From Takakia lepidozioides (lineage: Eukaryota > Streptophyta > Takakiopsida > Takakiales > Takakiaceae), in the NCBI GenBank assembly GCA_030704615.1, contig CM060732.1, positions 41,893,053 to 41,957,052 of the forward strand: a stretch of 64,000 nucleotides of DNA, read 5' to 3'. The position numbers and the translations under genes were made by a program. A model generated the notes under the pieces. That model did no database searches. It was not told the DNA's origin and saw only the letters and a list, made by a program, of their open reading frames with translations. Shown here piece by piece: positions 12,801 through 25,176 of this stretch (its first letter is position 1; every line of letters starts with the position of its first letter).

Positions 12801-12874
12801 ACGAAGTGCAATACCGGGATACTGTGGCTTTTGATTGGATATGGCAGAAAGACCACGTGTGGGCGCGTCGCCAT
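9840..12874 (-). CDS. UDP-glycosyltransferase, family 1 (GT1, PSPG box)
   Basis: The enzyme transfers a sugar from a UDP-sugar to a small lipophilic acceptor in the cytosol; the acceptor cannot be read from sequence. Four exons join in phase: 12874-12521, 11924-11583, 11142-10637 and 10071-9840, giving 477 residues, typical of plant GT1 enzymes. The N-terminus MATRPHVVFLPYPIKSHSIP holds the conserved catalytic His (H16). IISDMFLGWTQ around residue 115 matches the acceptor-domain motif with the partner Asp. The 44-residue PSPG box spans about 353-396 with HCGWNSTLES and ends in AEQ; a terminal Gln is usual for UDP-glucose users. The exon 3 acceptor (CTGCAG before GGTCAA) was chosen over the upstream ATG at 11166 because only it keeps phase and the VLPIGP homology. 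The gene appears intact. Confidence 0.94.
11183..11209. repeat. (CA)n microsatellite in UGT intron 2
   Basis: Imperfect CA dinucleotide run with one CCC interruption, lying just upstream (in minus-strand sense) of the exon 3 acceptor. Confidence 0.9.
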
Positions 12875-15800
12875 CTCTGAGCCTGTTCCTCTGATCTACA
12901 CACACAGCCAAGATGAAGTCTCAGTCCTCAAAACCAGTTCCAGCTGCTACAACGTCCAATGTATGGATCTCCCGTAGCTGGCGGAGACAACAGAATAGCC
13001 TACGATACTAAAGGCATTCTATTTCTTCCTTCCACGTCCGATCATGCAGATGGGGAACATTCAAGCAACAACCAAATTACAGGCAGTCTGACTGTAATCT
13101 CCATGACCTCAACTTCGTTTGTGGATTCTGGTGAGCTCAGCTCCCCAAGCAAAGCACCACTCTCGTCTCAACATCCAAGGCAGCTGCAGAGTAGACACAG
13201 GTTGACACTTTCCCCGTGCACCCACACTTTCAGTACTACCGTACTTCCCTAGCTTATTAGGCACTTTCGTGCCTAATAATTAATAAAAATGGAATATTTT
13301 TAGGCAAATGCGTTTTTATTATTTAGGCACCTCAACTAGGTAAATTCCAACCATTAGGCATGTATTACAGTCGACCCTGGATAAAGGTTATTTTTGTTAT
13401 GTCACCCTCAATGTTATGAAATCCTTGGTATGTAAAAACTTACACTTGAAAATGGCATGACTAGAGCGTTATTTGATAAGTGTTATGAAAATATGGCTCT
13501 CCTCTTTGTTAGCACACCTCCATAGTTGCTAGATCTTATGCTGAGCTTTAATATAGTTCGTTTGAGAAAACATTCGTCCACTCTTATCAACGATCTACTG
13601 TTCTTATCGAAAGGCACCACGTCCATAACAAAATAACATAATGAACAATTGTTTTTGTCCGATTGCGATACTAGGGAAGCGCTCGTATGGCAAAAATCTG
13701 ATTGGTTAATATGGTGGTATCAATAATGCATTATTGATGTGGTGTAAGTTTAGGGGTATCAATAGAGTCAAGAGTTTTGAACAACCAATACCAGGGAATT
13801 ATATATCAATACTCAAACCCACTATATATACATATTAAAAGGCCCAATTTTACATATAAAAGCCAGTAGCTTAGGTCAGTCGATACAGACATGAGGGGTC
13901 ATAGGTAAGTATTACATGGGAATATATGGTTCCTAATTAAGAACTGCTTCATGAAAATGATCAACATATATCACATTAAGATGGAAAGGCTCTTTCGCAC
14001 AAGAGGGTTCATAAAAAAATATTGTGGACCCTGCTGGACATCGTCATGGAAAAAAATATATCTTTTACTGCTTCCATAGTGGTTTCTTTCGACATCAATA
14101 TTGTGCGCCATAGAGCTTCACACCTATACAGATTCATTCACTTCTGCAAAAACATACCCAATGCTTAAAATTCAGTCAATTTTAGCATCGTCAATAGGCA
14201 ACCCGAGAATGTACATGTCACTTGTTTCCCATACTGCTGGTGGAGATGATAGATCAAGGCTTTATCGAAGATACTTGATGGCGGTCAAACACACAGTTTT
14301 TGAGTGTTGGAGTACATTTCTTTCCCTTCTTCTATATCATGCTTCGTGACATTATGACTGAAAAATTTGAAGTCCCATAGTCCATAATCCTTCAAATAGT
14401 GTCCTAATATCATGCCTTATATGGACTTGCCACAAATTTTTTACATAATAATTAGTGTGTCCTGTGGTGGGCATCCGTCCCACCCTAGATATTTTTCTAC
14501 AATTTGTTAATCCAGTAGTACCTATAGTTAAATATTCTGATTACCATTTGAAATGGGAAATGAGACATCACATTCGACGACAGCCAAAAACCAAGCATGA
14601 AAATTTTCTGTTATAAACTTTCTCAAGGACTCAAAAGCTGCACCTGGACATCACTTCCTCCTACTCCAACTGTACATGAAACTTCAACCACTTCAATACA
14701 GTTAAATTTTGTAGGTTGCCCCCTTCCTCTCTTCCCACATGCTTCACTGCAACACTACTTTTTAATTGCCTCCATCACATTCTCGTACTTCTCCCCTCCT
14801 CTCATACTCACCGCTCACTGCTGGTGCCGCTCACCTCTAGTACCTTACCTTACTAGAGATTCATCGAGTATTCAAGTACCAGGGACTATCCAAACACTAC
14901 CACACATGCTCCTCCACTCCCTCCACTAGCTTTTTTGCTCCCTCTACTCTAGAACCTTTGCCAAACTTGGTTGGCGCAAGGATTGCATGTGGACCCCGCA
15001 TGCAATAGCCATGTGGGGCGGCATGCAACTAGCCGTTGGAGAGGTTGTCCCGGAGTCCTGCTTGGTGGATTTTATTTTTCCAACGGCTGGGGTACATATA
15101 CTCCCACCCTGTGTATTGCTTGTTACCTTGTCATTCCATATCTGTAGCATTTCTACCCACTACAATGCCATAACACATACAGAGGGTACACTCCACTGTA
15201 GACCAGAGAACCCAACAGGCACATAAATAAAACCCAGCTTCGTAAGACCAGGCCAAACCTCCTAAATACCTTAGTAACCACATGCCACATCCCAACAAAT
15301 CCGAGAGGAAGAAAATATAACAGTACCGAAATTGAGTCCCAAGAGTGAAATACAAAGTCGAGACACATTGTTATGTACAGTTCTACCATAGAGCCTGTAA
15401 CTGAGACTCTGCAGCACCTGGATCTTTGAGTCCAAGGCACCATGTCCCTGAGAATCTAAATTTAACCACTAGTGATCTCAAAACATACATAGACTCCATC
15501 CCATCACTTCATGGTTGCAGGAGTTCCAATTAGTATGTATTGAAACGAGCTCACACAAGCGCTCCCTTCTGCACATCTCTTATCTGCATTTTCCTTTCTC
15601 CCCTAATCTATTCAAATTCTTCAAGAGCACAGGACCAAAAGTGGTCTCCATAGCTCAGTTTGACTGTGGTGGAAGAAGACGGAGGACAGTTGCACTTGCC
15701 TCCAGACTCCAAACAAATCCACCTCTCTTAACCGAGCTGTTCAGGGTTGTTATCTTCGAGACACAAGGAGCTTCAAGTCCAATACTCACTGGGCAATCTC

Positions 15801-16171
15801 ACTAGTTCACTAAACACAATGAAGCTTCTAGGTCGACTTCTGATGAAGTAGTAGCATACCTTCTGGGATCCTTCCATAAGTCATGTCTTCTCTATCCAAT
15901 CACTTGAGATATATATATATATAAATTAACAGATAGTCAATTCAAATAACCTCCACACCTAACAAAACCCTCTATCAATGTACATAACACTCTTGCCAAG
16001 CACATGAAGTCACCAAAGGCTGAAGACAACTGTAGCAAACGCAAGTACACATGGGTGGATGGAAGTGCCTTCCATACCCCCTTTCAGGCTGGCTTTTACC
16101 CTACCATGCATCACTAGCACAACACAAGTACTCACGGGTGGATGTAAGTGCCCTTCAGGCCAGCTCTTACC
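12875..16171. other. AT-rich intergenic region
   Basis: The first few hundred bases should hold the UGT promoter and 5' UTR. From about 13,250 to 14,600 the sequence is AT-rich with many short A/T runs and no coding signal; from 14,600 to 16,100 only chance ORFs appear. A short AT microsatellite lies at about 15,909-15,922. The end nearest 16,171 is the 3' UTR of the rhomboid gene. Repeated TATTGATAC-like words at 13,690-13,810 recall the MITE at 22.8 kb, but I found no termini. Confidence 0.35.
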
Positions 16172-19100
16172 CTACCAAGAATCATCACTAGCACTGCCAT
16201 GGAGGAGGTGAAATTCTGTGGCCATTGGCACCCCAAGACTGTAGAGGCAGAAGAAGAAGGCAAGGCAGAGTGCAAAGACAAGCAGGAGGCGGTAGGGATG
16301 GAGGCCTTCATTGAGGAGAAGGTATGATTTCCTTTTCTCATCACTCAAGCTCTCAGGCACAACCTCCTCCAGATGTACGTTGAAGTGCACCAAAGGACAT
16401 GTCAAGAGGCCGAATATGACCCCCACAAATCCTGCTCCTAAGTTCGTCCTGCAAAACGCCCATGCAAGTGAACAAAATGAAGCCAGCAGAAGTGTACTCA
16501 GCTTCTTCACAGCTCTTCATGAACAAATGGCACCCTCAAGAGCGGTCTAGATGGCGTGGGAGGTTCTTCTGAAGCTCAAACCTCTGATAGGAAGGTTTCC
16601 TCTCATATGCTCTCTAAATTGCTGGACACTCTTGTGCTGTTACTCCACTACATTTCTGTAAATAAAGCTTCCTTCTTGCACTGAAAACACTTCCTTCTTC
16701 TTCTGTACTGAAAAGATGGGCATTGCAGCAAGCTTTGAAGCATCTTACTAGGGAGCATATTAACTGTCTTACCGGGGGGTAGGTGTTCTATCCTGGGTAG
16801 CAACTTTCATAGGCAATCATCTGGTGGAAGAGCATGTATCTTCCAACCCCACATCACTGCTATGCCCCCTTCAAAATAGCCAACACAAAAATAACCTCTA
16901 GGAGCAGGAAACCTGGATGAATGGAATACCAGTCATCGATAGGAAGGGAGTTGCACAGTGCGACGTTTAAAGCTGTCATGATAACCACCTTGCGAATCAT
17001 ATCATCTGCTATATCGAGTCCAATTATATCGCGATTGCGCATTAGGTACACCAGCCATGTGCCCATCAATGCATATATAGGACCCTGATCACAACAGATA
17101 TTCAAGGGCAAGTAAACAAACTGGGTCTTTCTGGGTGAAAACAGGGGGTTTCTCTTGCCAGTCACGTCGTTCGTGTTTCTCACCTGGTTGATAGACTTCA
17201 ATGGCTGTGGGAGAGCTATGGCAGTCCAATACCGATGTTTCTACCAAACATGAGGGCTAGTGCACCAGTCTGAGAGAACTACAATATGAGAACAATCCCT
17301 CACTGTTAGACACTAATCACCTCCCAAACCTTATCATGACACACGCCAAAGGAATGAAACTCAGAAGCACAGGATCTATGTCAGTATGCAGGTAAACCAC
17401 ACATTGGGGAAGTCAATCTGCTTGAAGTCAAGAATCCACATTAAATCTTCAGCTACATGTCAGTGAAGGACAGGTGAGGACTGCAAGACTCACAGTGCCA
17501 CCCACAGTGCCTTCAGGTGTGTGAAAGAAGCTCAGAAGGTTGCCAAAAAGGCCTCCAATGAAGTAGATCATACCGAAACCCAGAGTTCCATAAGCACTCT
17601 CCACAGCAGGGCCAAATGATAACAATGCCCAGGTACTCAAGCCTATGTGTAGCGCGCCAGAATGCTGCAGGCACAACATTCACTGCATGTCAAATACACT
17701 TAGACAAATTTAAGATCCGAGGATATTGTGGGCTAGTCACAGTACAAGGCACATAACTCATGGGGATGTCAACCACAGACATGGAAGAATCCAACAGAGG
17801 CCATTGAACTAGTCCTATACTACCTGGGTACGTGAATGCTTGTATGTTATGAACCTCCTGGAAGACTGCCTGGAAATGAGGACTACCCAGTATAAGTTCA
17901 AAAGTGTGAAATGGTCATGTGTTTTTGAACAGGTAAGGTGCTCAGTACTCCTCTGTTGATCTAAAACAATCTTCCCTGGGTCATTGTTCTTCTTCTCCTC
18001 ACTCTTTGAATGTGGAACACATGTTAACTTTCACTGCAGAGTGATTGCTTTTCCCATGCTTACATCACGCACAAGTGGCATCGGTGCATAATGGTCCCGT
18101 GACTACGATGGGCTATCTTGCTGCATTGGAATACTGAGTATATTTCACCTCGGTGGTTCTGTGAGAATGGTCTATGCTGCTGCACTGACTAGCAGGATGC
18201 CAACCAGTCGAATATTAAGTAGAGGGTGACATAGACTGAATTTGAACCCAGGACCACTGAGATGGGACCACAGTGCCCTTTCTACTGGAATTTCAAATGG
18301 CTTCCACCACAAACGGATGAAGCAGCATTCACTTACCAGAAACATTGGCGTTATAAGCCGCCACCATTGACCATCCAAAATAAGCTCATTCACTTTGGCT
18401 CCGTAAAGGTAGGGCAACGAGGCATCTGCCAGGCCTGGGGTCACTTGTGGGCTGGCCAACTCAAACAAGAAGACGGCGATGTTGACAGCAACTAACACAT
18501 TCCTGTGGATAAATGCACCGCAATCCCACTTTTATGATATGGCATTCTCATTACTGTATCAAACATGCTGAACAATATCATCTCCTTCATATCTCATAGA
18601 CGCAAAAATGAGGGCTTTCAGTAGACTCTTAGATTGTAGAGGTAATGGCTGCTTAACCTTTTGCAACTGACTCAGCCAATTTCATGATTCTCTTGGATGA
18701 GATAACAAGAACCTTGTGAGAAAAGACCATAGAGACCAGCAAGGTTTGCCAAACTCACACAATATAAGAGTTGGAACTGCCAGCCTGAAAACCCCAGAGC
18801 GGCACTTGCGGTAAGTCGTCCCTGGATATCGATGTCTCGGTGGACTCACCCCTCTGCTCAAGTGCTGCCTCCAGCTCCTCCAACAATTCTCGATAGTCTA
18901 TTTTATCCTCCTTATCACATTCCTTTCCTTCCACTATCTCTGATGTTGAGATCTCTTCAATCTGCCTTGCTTCCACACCACTCTCTCCTTCCATTTTCTC
19001 TGAAACAGTTGCAACTGCACAAACATATCAAGACAAAGTTAACATGCAGTTGATGTTAACATTTGACTGAAGACACCGTACGTGATGGACCTGCAGGGGA

Positions 19101-20573
19101 TGAGGTAAAATTTGTCAAGTGCCCAGAGCAAATGAAGGGCAAGAGATTGTACTCATAAGACGTTGTTTGCCGTAGCCTTGTGGCCATTGACCCTGCGCCC
19201 AGTTTGAGCGGGAACAAAAGGGACAGAACCTACCTCTGTCAGGGGCTGACGTTGGTAGTAAGACTTACCTCCATATAAAGAATTAATCCGGGTTTTCCAG
19301 AAGGGCAAGAGAAACAAGAGGAGAGACACAAAGTGTGATCAATCATCCCGGTTAGCACTGGCACGTTGTAATCTCTCAATTGTAGGGCCCCCACTTGTGA
19401 AGTAGCCAGGAAGTTGGATGGGCGAGAGATACTCCAGTAACATTTGGACCACATTATATCATTATGGTATAGGGTATCTAAGGAACCTTGACATGCGTTG
19501 CCCCACTGTGTTGATCTGATTTGAATGCTCTTATGTTGGAACACAATGTACAATTAATTCACTAGTATAACAAAAAAAAAGTGTAGAGACTCCAGAGCCA
19601 TGCTTGCTGGTCACCGTACCTAGGCAACCTCCCAGCGACCGTGACTAGCAAATATCCCCAGGAAAAACTTCAAGGAATTAGATCATTGAAACACACCAAA
19701 TCGTTGCAATCACAACGACTTGCTGTAATTTGGCTTCCACACGAACAGAGTGGAATTTGAAGACCTTGCGGGATTGTGGGCATGGAACTTCACCAGAACA
19801 AGGGCCATCCAAAGGGAGTGAGCAAAACTACCTCCTTTCATCTCTGAGGGACGAAGCTTGTCAAAATAAGCATCCAATGCCTTGAGACCTTGCAAATCCT
19901 TTGAAATTTCCTCTGAACGGCCTGTTCCAGAACCCTGGCTGCCTGCTGACACCCTCTCGTTCTTTGACTCTGAAATAAGTACAGACACCGAAGGTGGTCC
20001 AATTGCCACACCATTCCTTACTGCTTCGGTTGTTGTGGACCCAATTAATTCTCTCTCGTGGAGCTTGCTAAAATATGCATCCAGTGCGTTAAGTCCCCTG
20101 CGAACAGCCCATCCTTGTGTCTCCCTGATGTTTTCGTCTGTTCCATCCTTGCTTGTGGTTTGGTCATCGGCCTCCAGTGTTGATGTCGACAGATTACTTT
20201 CAGCCTGTACCTCATTCTGCTTAACCTGACTTGGAGGAAGACAGCACACAGGACGTAATTCTCTTCCCCTAATTTGGCTTCCATACCTCGGACAAAGCTT
20301 GCTACTACCCTCTTTCCTCCAGAGCTGCTGTGAGCCCACATGCAAGCCCCTCAGATGTAAAGGGCTGTGTGTGCCATAGCTTGTGGCTCTTGCAGCTGCT
20401 CCCAATGAGGGTGTTCGTTTGCTCCTGTTCTCCAACAACAGGGCCTGTACAAGACTGTGTCTGACATTCTCGCCCCTGTGGTAGTTGCTTCTTTTCAAGT
20501 TGTGCAAGTGTGGGGACGTTTGTGACTGCCAGCAGTGACTTTGTAAAGTCTGCACGCCTTGCAGTGTGGCCAT
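16172..20573 (-). CDS. RBL9: RBL9-like rhomboid family membrane protein, predicted inactive (pseudoprotease)
   Basis: Resembles the Arabidopsis At5g38510 (RBL9) group of predicted plastid rhomboids. Six exons join in phase: 20573-19832, 18999-18759, 18502-18337, 17664-17494, 17084-16930 and 16448-16172, giving 583 residues. The long N-terminus is Ser-rich and basic at first (a plausible transit peptide), then carries two copies of an LxALDAYFxKL motif and an acidic region (DYRELLEELEAALEQ). The membrane domain starts at VNVLVAVNIAVFLFE, with YGAKVNELILDGQWWRLITPMFLHSG in the family position. The catalytic GxSG is GGTG (Thr440 for Ser), and the His of the dyad is Asn494 (IDDWTNLGAG). RBL9 already lacks the Ser, so a non-proteolytic role is likely. 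Introns hold a repeat copy and a SINE-like box. Confidence 0.9.
18233..18300 (-). repeat. Possible tRNA-derived SINE remnant (B-box) in rhomboid intron 3
   Basis: On the minus strand the sequence around 18251-18239 reads GGGTTCAAATTC, a good RNA polymerase III B-box, preceded by GTGGTCCCATCTCAGTGG, which could be a decayed A-box region. No A tail or target duplication was found, so this is a weak call. Confidence 0.35.
19146..19206 (+). repeat. Dispersed repeat, copy 2 (extended)
   Basis: Copy of the dispersed repeat in rhomboid intron 1. Besides the 18-bp core at 19170-19187 (one mismatch), it shares an upstream TTGTACTCAT and a downstream CGCCCAGTTTG-like stretch with the copy at 50.8 kb. 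Confidence 0.65.
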
Positions 20574-22029
20574 TGCTAATGCAAGGAAGACACATGCACT
20601 GTAGATAGGAAAGGGTAAATTAGTCTTTCATGGTGTCTCACTCCCTACTCACAGTCAAAGAAGATGAGGCATACTACATTTCCCTCTACCCTGTGACTGC
20701 CTAGAAATCTTCCTGGACATTAAAGATGTACATCCACTGGTTGACATTCACTGTTGCTGATATACAGATGGATCCAGCTTTGTACTTCTGAAGCCTACAC
20801 TTTAACCTGGTCCAACTACAACAGTAGTCCTGGCCTTGAAGGTTTCCCTGTCAAGCATCTATTATTGAGCTAATATTTGTGGAGGGGTCAAAATTTCCAG
20901 GTACTCGATCATTGTAATTATCCCTCTAGCAATAGTATCCACTACATGTATAGAAGACAATTGAGGTACAGGCTCCTCCCATCGAGATGTCCCAAAAGTA
21001 TGATTATATCTCATTCATGCGTAGGTGGGTAAACGTTGAGAACAAGGGGCATGAATCATGTTACAGCGCTAATCAATGCCGACCCTGACCACATCCAATT
21101 CCATCTTCCAGATTATACGCATTTCGCGGCTTTAAATCACCAGTGTGAAATATATCGCCCAACTTTAGGTTTTTAAATTTCTTGAACTGGTTAAATGACA
21201 TCCTTGTTAAGAGCCGACGCCAGAGGCTTGTATGTACTGCTTTACTCTCCTCCAAACCCCAGCCTCTTCATCTCGAGCAAAAAATTTCCAAAATTGGTGT
21301 ACACCAGACTTTTCAGTCCCTCAACTGGTGAGAAGCCTTTCACTGGCCTGCACTAGCTGACGACTAAATTCTTTCCCTAACAGTCGCTTCAAGGAAAAAC
21401 CTCTGCCTGACAGCGGGATTTACGTGCAATCATCTCCTTCTGAAAATTGCTCCAGCACACGCAAAATTCAACATCAAAGGACCTAAAACCACTTCCAGAG
21501 AACTCCGTACATAACCCCCGAAGATCTCCGCCGCAACTGGACAAGAGGACAATCCTCCACACTCAATAACAGTAACAAAACCATCCGGCCATGTGCCAAG
21601 AGGCAAGACAAGCGGGAAAGAAACGCGAGCTTACCGGGTTCAACACGTTGGCAGAGCAATGCCAAGGCCTGGTCCACCGACCAGCTTGCTGTGCTACGTG
21701 AGCAGCAGCGACGCAGGCATCGCTGCGAGGGAGCAGAGCGCCATAGCCGGCTGCTGCACCACACTCCTCACGGAACCCGGCCTGGATAATTACCCCCCTC
21801 TTTATATTATCTGTTTTATTTGTTTTTCCACATTTTCCAATTGGTACCTTTGGATCTGTCCACGCAGGCTGCTACGAGATAGAGGAATATTCCCTTCACC
21901 CACAGTTGCAGTCTGCATTGTACAGTCACAGGTAGGTTGGTACCTACTTCGCCAGGTAGGTAGGTGCTTAGGTCATCCGAGGTAACCTATCATTGTATGT
22001 GTCTTTTTGTTTGTTTTTATTGGATTTTA
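20574..22029. other. Upstream region of the rhomboid gene, no other gene
   Basis: Opposing short ORFs occur at 21.5-21.9 kb without family resemblance. The region should contain the promoter and 5' UTR of the rhomboid gene. I see no RNA gene or repeat that I can support. Confidence 0.3.
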
Positions 22030-22112
22030 AACCAACCATAAAGTTTTAATCAGGGCCACTGTCCCCTGTTCACAAACCAAAAAACATTTTTTTTTTAAAA
22101 AACAACAAAAGA
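22030..22112 (+). mobile_element. 3' tail of a LINE of the same family as the 24.7-kb element
   Basis: CAGGGCCACTGTCCCCTG at 22051-22068 matches, in sense, the 3' end of the LINE at 24.7-32.8 kb (24755-24772 on the minus strand), including a shared ATAAAGT-xx-TAA just upstream. It is followed by an A-rich tail with interruptions. A short 5'-truncated LINE copy is the simplest reading. Confidence 0.5.
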
Positions 22113-22775
22113 ATTTTCTTTTCTTTTTTTTCTTTTTTCCAAAATCACCCTTTCTTTTTTTTTTTAATCGCTAGAAGGTTTCTTCTTCCTCTTTGTGTGG
22201 GCGGCCCCTCCTGCATGTGCATCAGCTTCCTGGATTGGTGGATCTGCTGTCTCATGCAACGCCCTGCACCTACCATGCGGGTTACACCAACCTCCCGAAT
22301 GCCTATTCGGGCGTACTCCCGTTCCAGGCCTTCCCGTCCACCAACAAAAGGAGCAACTTCGTGTGAGCCCTCCCGCCCCGCTTTGGCTCCCCAAATATGC
22401 GAAGCACGTGGTCCGCAAACTACTGCCGATGACTGTCCGACTGCGCTCGATGAGTAGCCGCTTTTGGAATGAGTGCCCGAGGAGTTGGAGCTGTCGACGA
22501 TACCACCACCGTGTCGAGCTCGTCTTCACTCACAATTCCTTTGTACAAATAGCATTTTCGAGTCCAGGTCGAAATCTGGCGATTTTTTGCCAGGAAAAAA
22601 AACTGTTAGGTTTGTAGGAGGGTTAAGCGGGTATAAATATATACTAGTGTTGGGAGGTTCTTTGATTATAATCCAATAGACACTTCACATCACATATTAT
22701 AAGCCTTGAAGTGACAATGATGTAGTTGCTATAATCTTTGTTATTGCGTCACCTGAACTTCAAATATCGATTTTG
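22113..22775. other. Low-complexity and unassigned sequence
   Basis: Begins with T-rich tracts at 22,113-22,165, then a GC-richer block to about 22,620 with overlapping ORFs on both strands, none with recognisable motifs. On the minus strand a GRPHKRKKK-like basic run sits next to the T tracts and could be a chance AT-hook look-alike. Confidence 0.25.
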
Positions 22776-22783
22776 CTAATTAC

Positions 22784-23393
22784 CAGTGTTGGACCCATAT
22801 GTAGGCCCAACCCGGGTATCAATCCGGGTAGGTAATACCATAACGGGCTGGTAGGTAGGGTGGCCAATACCCAGGCTATACCATACTAGGGGCAATACAT
22901 ACTTCGCTCCATACTACGGTATATACCATACATGTCTGGTATTGCAACGGACTAGATTGCTATTGATACCAGTATTGCTGCTATGCTATGTGAGCCTCCA
23001 AAGGGCAGTAGGTGTATGTGAGGAGTTAGGACAAGGGAATTCATGGGCATTTATGGCATCTTTTTTAGATTCAATGTGTAATGTATGAACTCAATTCTCG
23101 TCTTGTATGTGTGCATTGTGGTGTAATTGTGATCCATTGTGAAGGTCAATTCTTTTTTTCATGTTATTGAATATTTCATATACCTAACCCGCGCAATACT
23201 CATATTCCCCCATATGAGATGAAAAAAATCAATTATTGATACCCTACTGATATACAGCCACCATTTTACATTATTGATACCCCTCCCATACCCTACCCGC
23301 CCCCTTACCCCAATACCAGGACCATACCAGTGTTGGGAAATGTGGGCCATGGTGATACCAGAACCATATTTATGTGATACGAGTCCAACACCG
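22784..23393. mobile_element. Non-autonomous hAT-type DNA transposon (MITE), 610 bp
   Basis: The element starts CAGTGTTGGACCC and ends with the inverse of CGGTGTTGGACTC, so it has short terminal inverted repeats with few mismatches. It is flanked on both sides by the perfect 8-bp duplication CTAATTAC (22776-22783 and 23394-23401). An 8-bp duplication and CA(G)TG-type ends are hallmarks of the hAT superfamily. The interior is non-coding and rich in ATACCA/TGGTAT words, probable subterminal repeats. Confidence 0.85.
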
Positions 23394-23401
23394 CTAATTA
23401 C

Positions 23402-24714
23402 CCAAAAGGAGTTTCTCTATACAAGATCATAAATATGACTTTCGAATTAAATTTCAGGTGTAAGTATCTTACAATGTATGTGCTACATGCTCGTCAAGTA
23501 AGCCATTATTTTTTTTTTTCCATAATCAATCAAAAAAAATTTCTAAAATTATTTCTCGCTACTATGTCATATCTAGGAAAAAACGTGCCCAATAAATTCT
23601 TAAGGTCCTAAAATTCCTATACCATCAACCCTAAGTAACCAACTTAAATGTCATGAAAATGCACAATTTTTTTTTGGTCATAATTTGCGTAGAAGTGAAG
23701 AAGATTTGAGCGGCCAATGGGGAGGGAGGGCACCCGTGAAGGAACGGGTGAAATATGAGGCCACATGGATAGGGTAGCACATAAATAGGAAGGTGGGCCT
23801 GCTTCTCGTTCTAGAGCATTCTAGAAGTGATATCAGGCAGTGGATCGGTGGGCCCAAGGCCCCTAGAAACATCGTGGTTGTGGTTGTGGCTGTGGCTGCT
23901 GCAGGAGTATACGAGAGCAGTGTATGAGAGCAAGTGTATGGCAGGATCGAGAGAAGGTTGGGGCTTGGTGAAGTACGGATGGAGAGTGGGGCCACTGGGA
24001 TCACGCCTTGGGGCTTGTCTTCAAGGTGGAGCGCTTGGGGCTAGCGAAGTTGGGCTAGGGGCACTGGATCGTCGACGTGCTTCTCAACAAAGACTCAATT
24101 CATACAAGTTCAACACACATTTCTGCCTACAATCGGAACCCGCAGTTTAGATTTATGATTCACGTTTCAATTGCCTTTTTACAATCGACATTCTAGTTTG
24201 TTGTATGGTAATTTAGATATCTACTTCATTGCTTTTCTTTCCTTTTGCAAATACTGCACTATGTTGCAACTAATTTTTGTAACTCTTTAAACTGTTTATG
24301 TTTATACAGAAAACCTTTCTATCCGCAGGACCATCTACTATTTAATATAAATGTCAATATGGGCAGTAAGGGGTAACTCTTTAAAATGTTAGGATTGATC
24401 TTGAAGAAGGAAAAAAAAAAAAAAAAAAAAAAAAAAAACTTGGTTTCAAAAGTCACATATCTCATCATGAAAATTGTATTGACATTGAAAAGGAATAGAA
24501 CTTTATCTGATAAATTTGGCACCATCAAAAATATTCATACAACATTAAGGGCCGGGGGGATTCAAGCGTTGTACAATATTGTATCTACGGCATTTTGATG
24601 GTTAGCTACAGCCATCTGGATTAGTTCTACCCGCATCAGCTACAGATCTATCCATCAAAGACGTATATCCTTTGTAGAACGCAATACTTCATGCGAACTC
24701 TGACGACTCCTACA
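23402..24714. other. Intergenic; simple repeats; possibly part of the copia LTR
   Basis: Mostly AT-rich with a GC-richer block at 23,690-24,070 that has ORFs but no family signal. A pure A run lies at about 24,409-24,438. The last 100-200 bp before 24,715 may be the rest of the copia LTR that the LINE interrupts (see the copia entry). Confidence 0.35.
24409..24438. repeat. Poly(A) run of about 29 bases
   Basis: Uninterrupted A tract after GG. It could be a microsatellite or the tail of an old retroposon; I see no matching element body upstream. Confidence 0.8.
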
Positions 24715-24953
24715 CGACTGACTTTTCTTTTTCTTTTCTTTTTAATAAATAAAACAGGGGGCAGTGGCCCTGTTATTACTTTATTTGGAATTATTTAGAG
24801 GGAAAAAATTAAACCCTCGGGAACACCATAAGGCACACACACCGATGTCCGTGAAATACGAACTTTCCTACTCTTGGTCGAGTATAAGCGACCCATACTA
24901 CTCTGATTGAGTAAATAAAATCTTGCTAGTAATTGCTTTGTAAATATCAAAGC

Positions 24954-24979
24954 ATCCCCAGGGCAAAATGCCTGGGGAT
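24954..24979. other. Hairpin in the LINE 3' UTR
   Basis: ATCCCCAGG on the left pairs with CCTGGGGAT on the right, extended by GCA/TGC with one bulged G and an AAA loop. It lies in the 3' UTR about 200 bp before the A-rich tail. LINE reverse transcriptases of several clades recognise 3' UTR stem-loops; that role here is inference. Confidence 0.6.
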
Positions 24980-25176
24980 TTATTGTTGAGTAGCTGCATC
25001 ACAGAAAGTGGGTGTATCCTGGAGGCGATTGAGTGAATACAGCTCGGCCATACTTCAGATTTACGAAACATCAGCGAAAGTGGAGTCTCGACTGTTTGGA
25101 TTTCTCCTTGACGTGCTTCCAGTTTATATCCCTGTCAAACTCCGGCGAGGCGGTGGATGGTGGTATTGATGTTGCT

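Noticed and set aside
13690-13850. TATTGATAC-rich segment resembling the interior of the 610-bp MITE
   Set aside because: Only short AT-rich words are shared; no CAGTGTTGG-type termini or duplication flank it.
22164-22617. Overlapping ORFs of 121 and 140 codons on opposite strands
   Set aside because: No family motifs; composition is GC-biased, which lengthens chance ORFs; the minus-strand basic end is next to simple T tracts.
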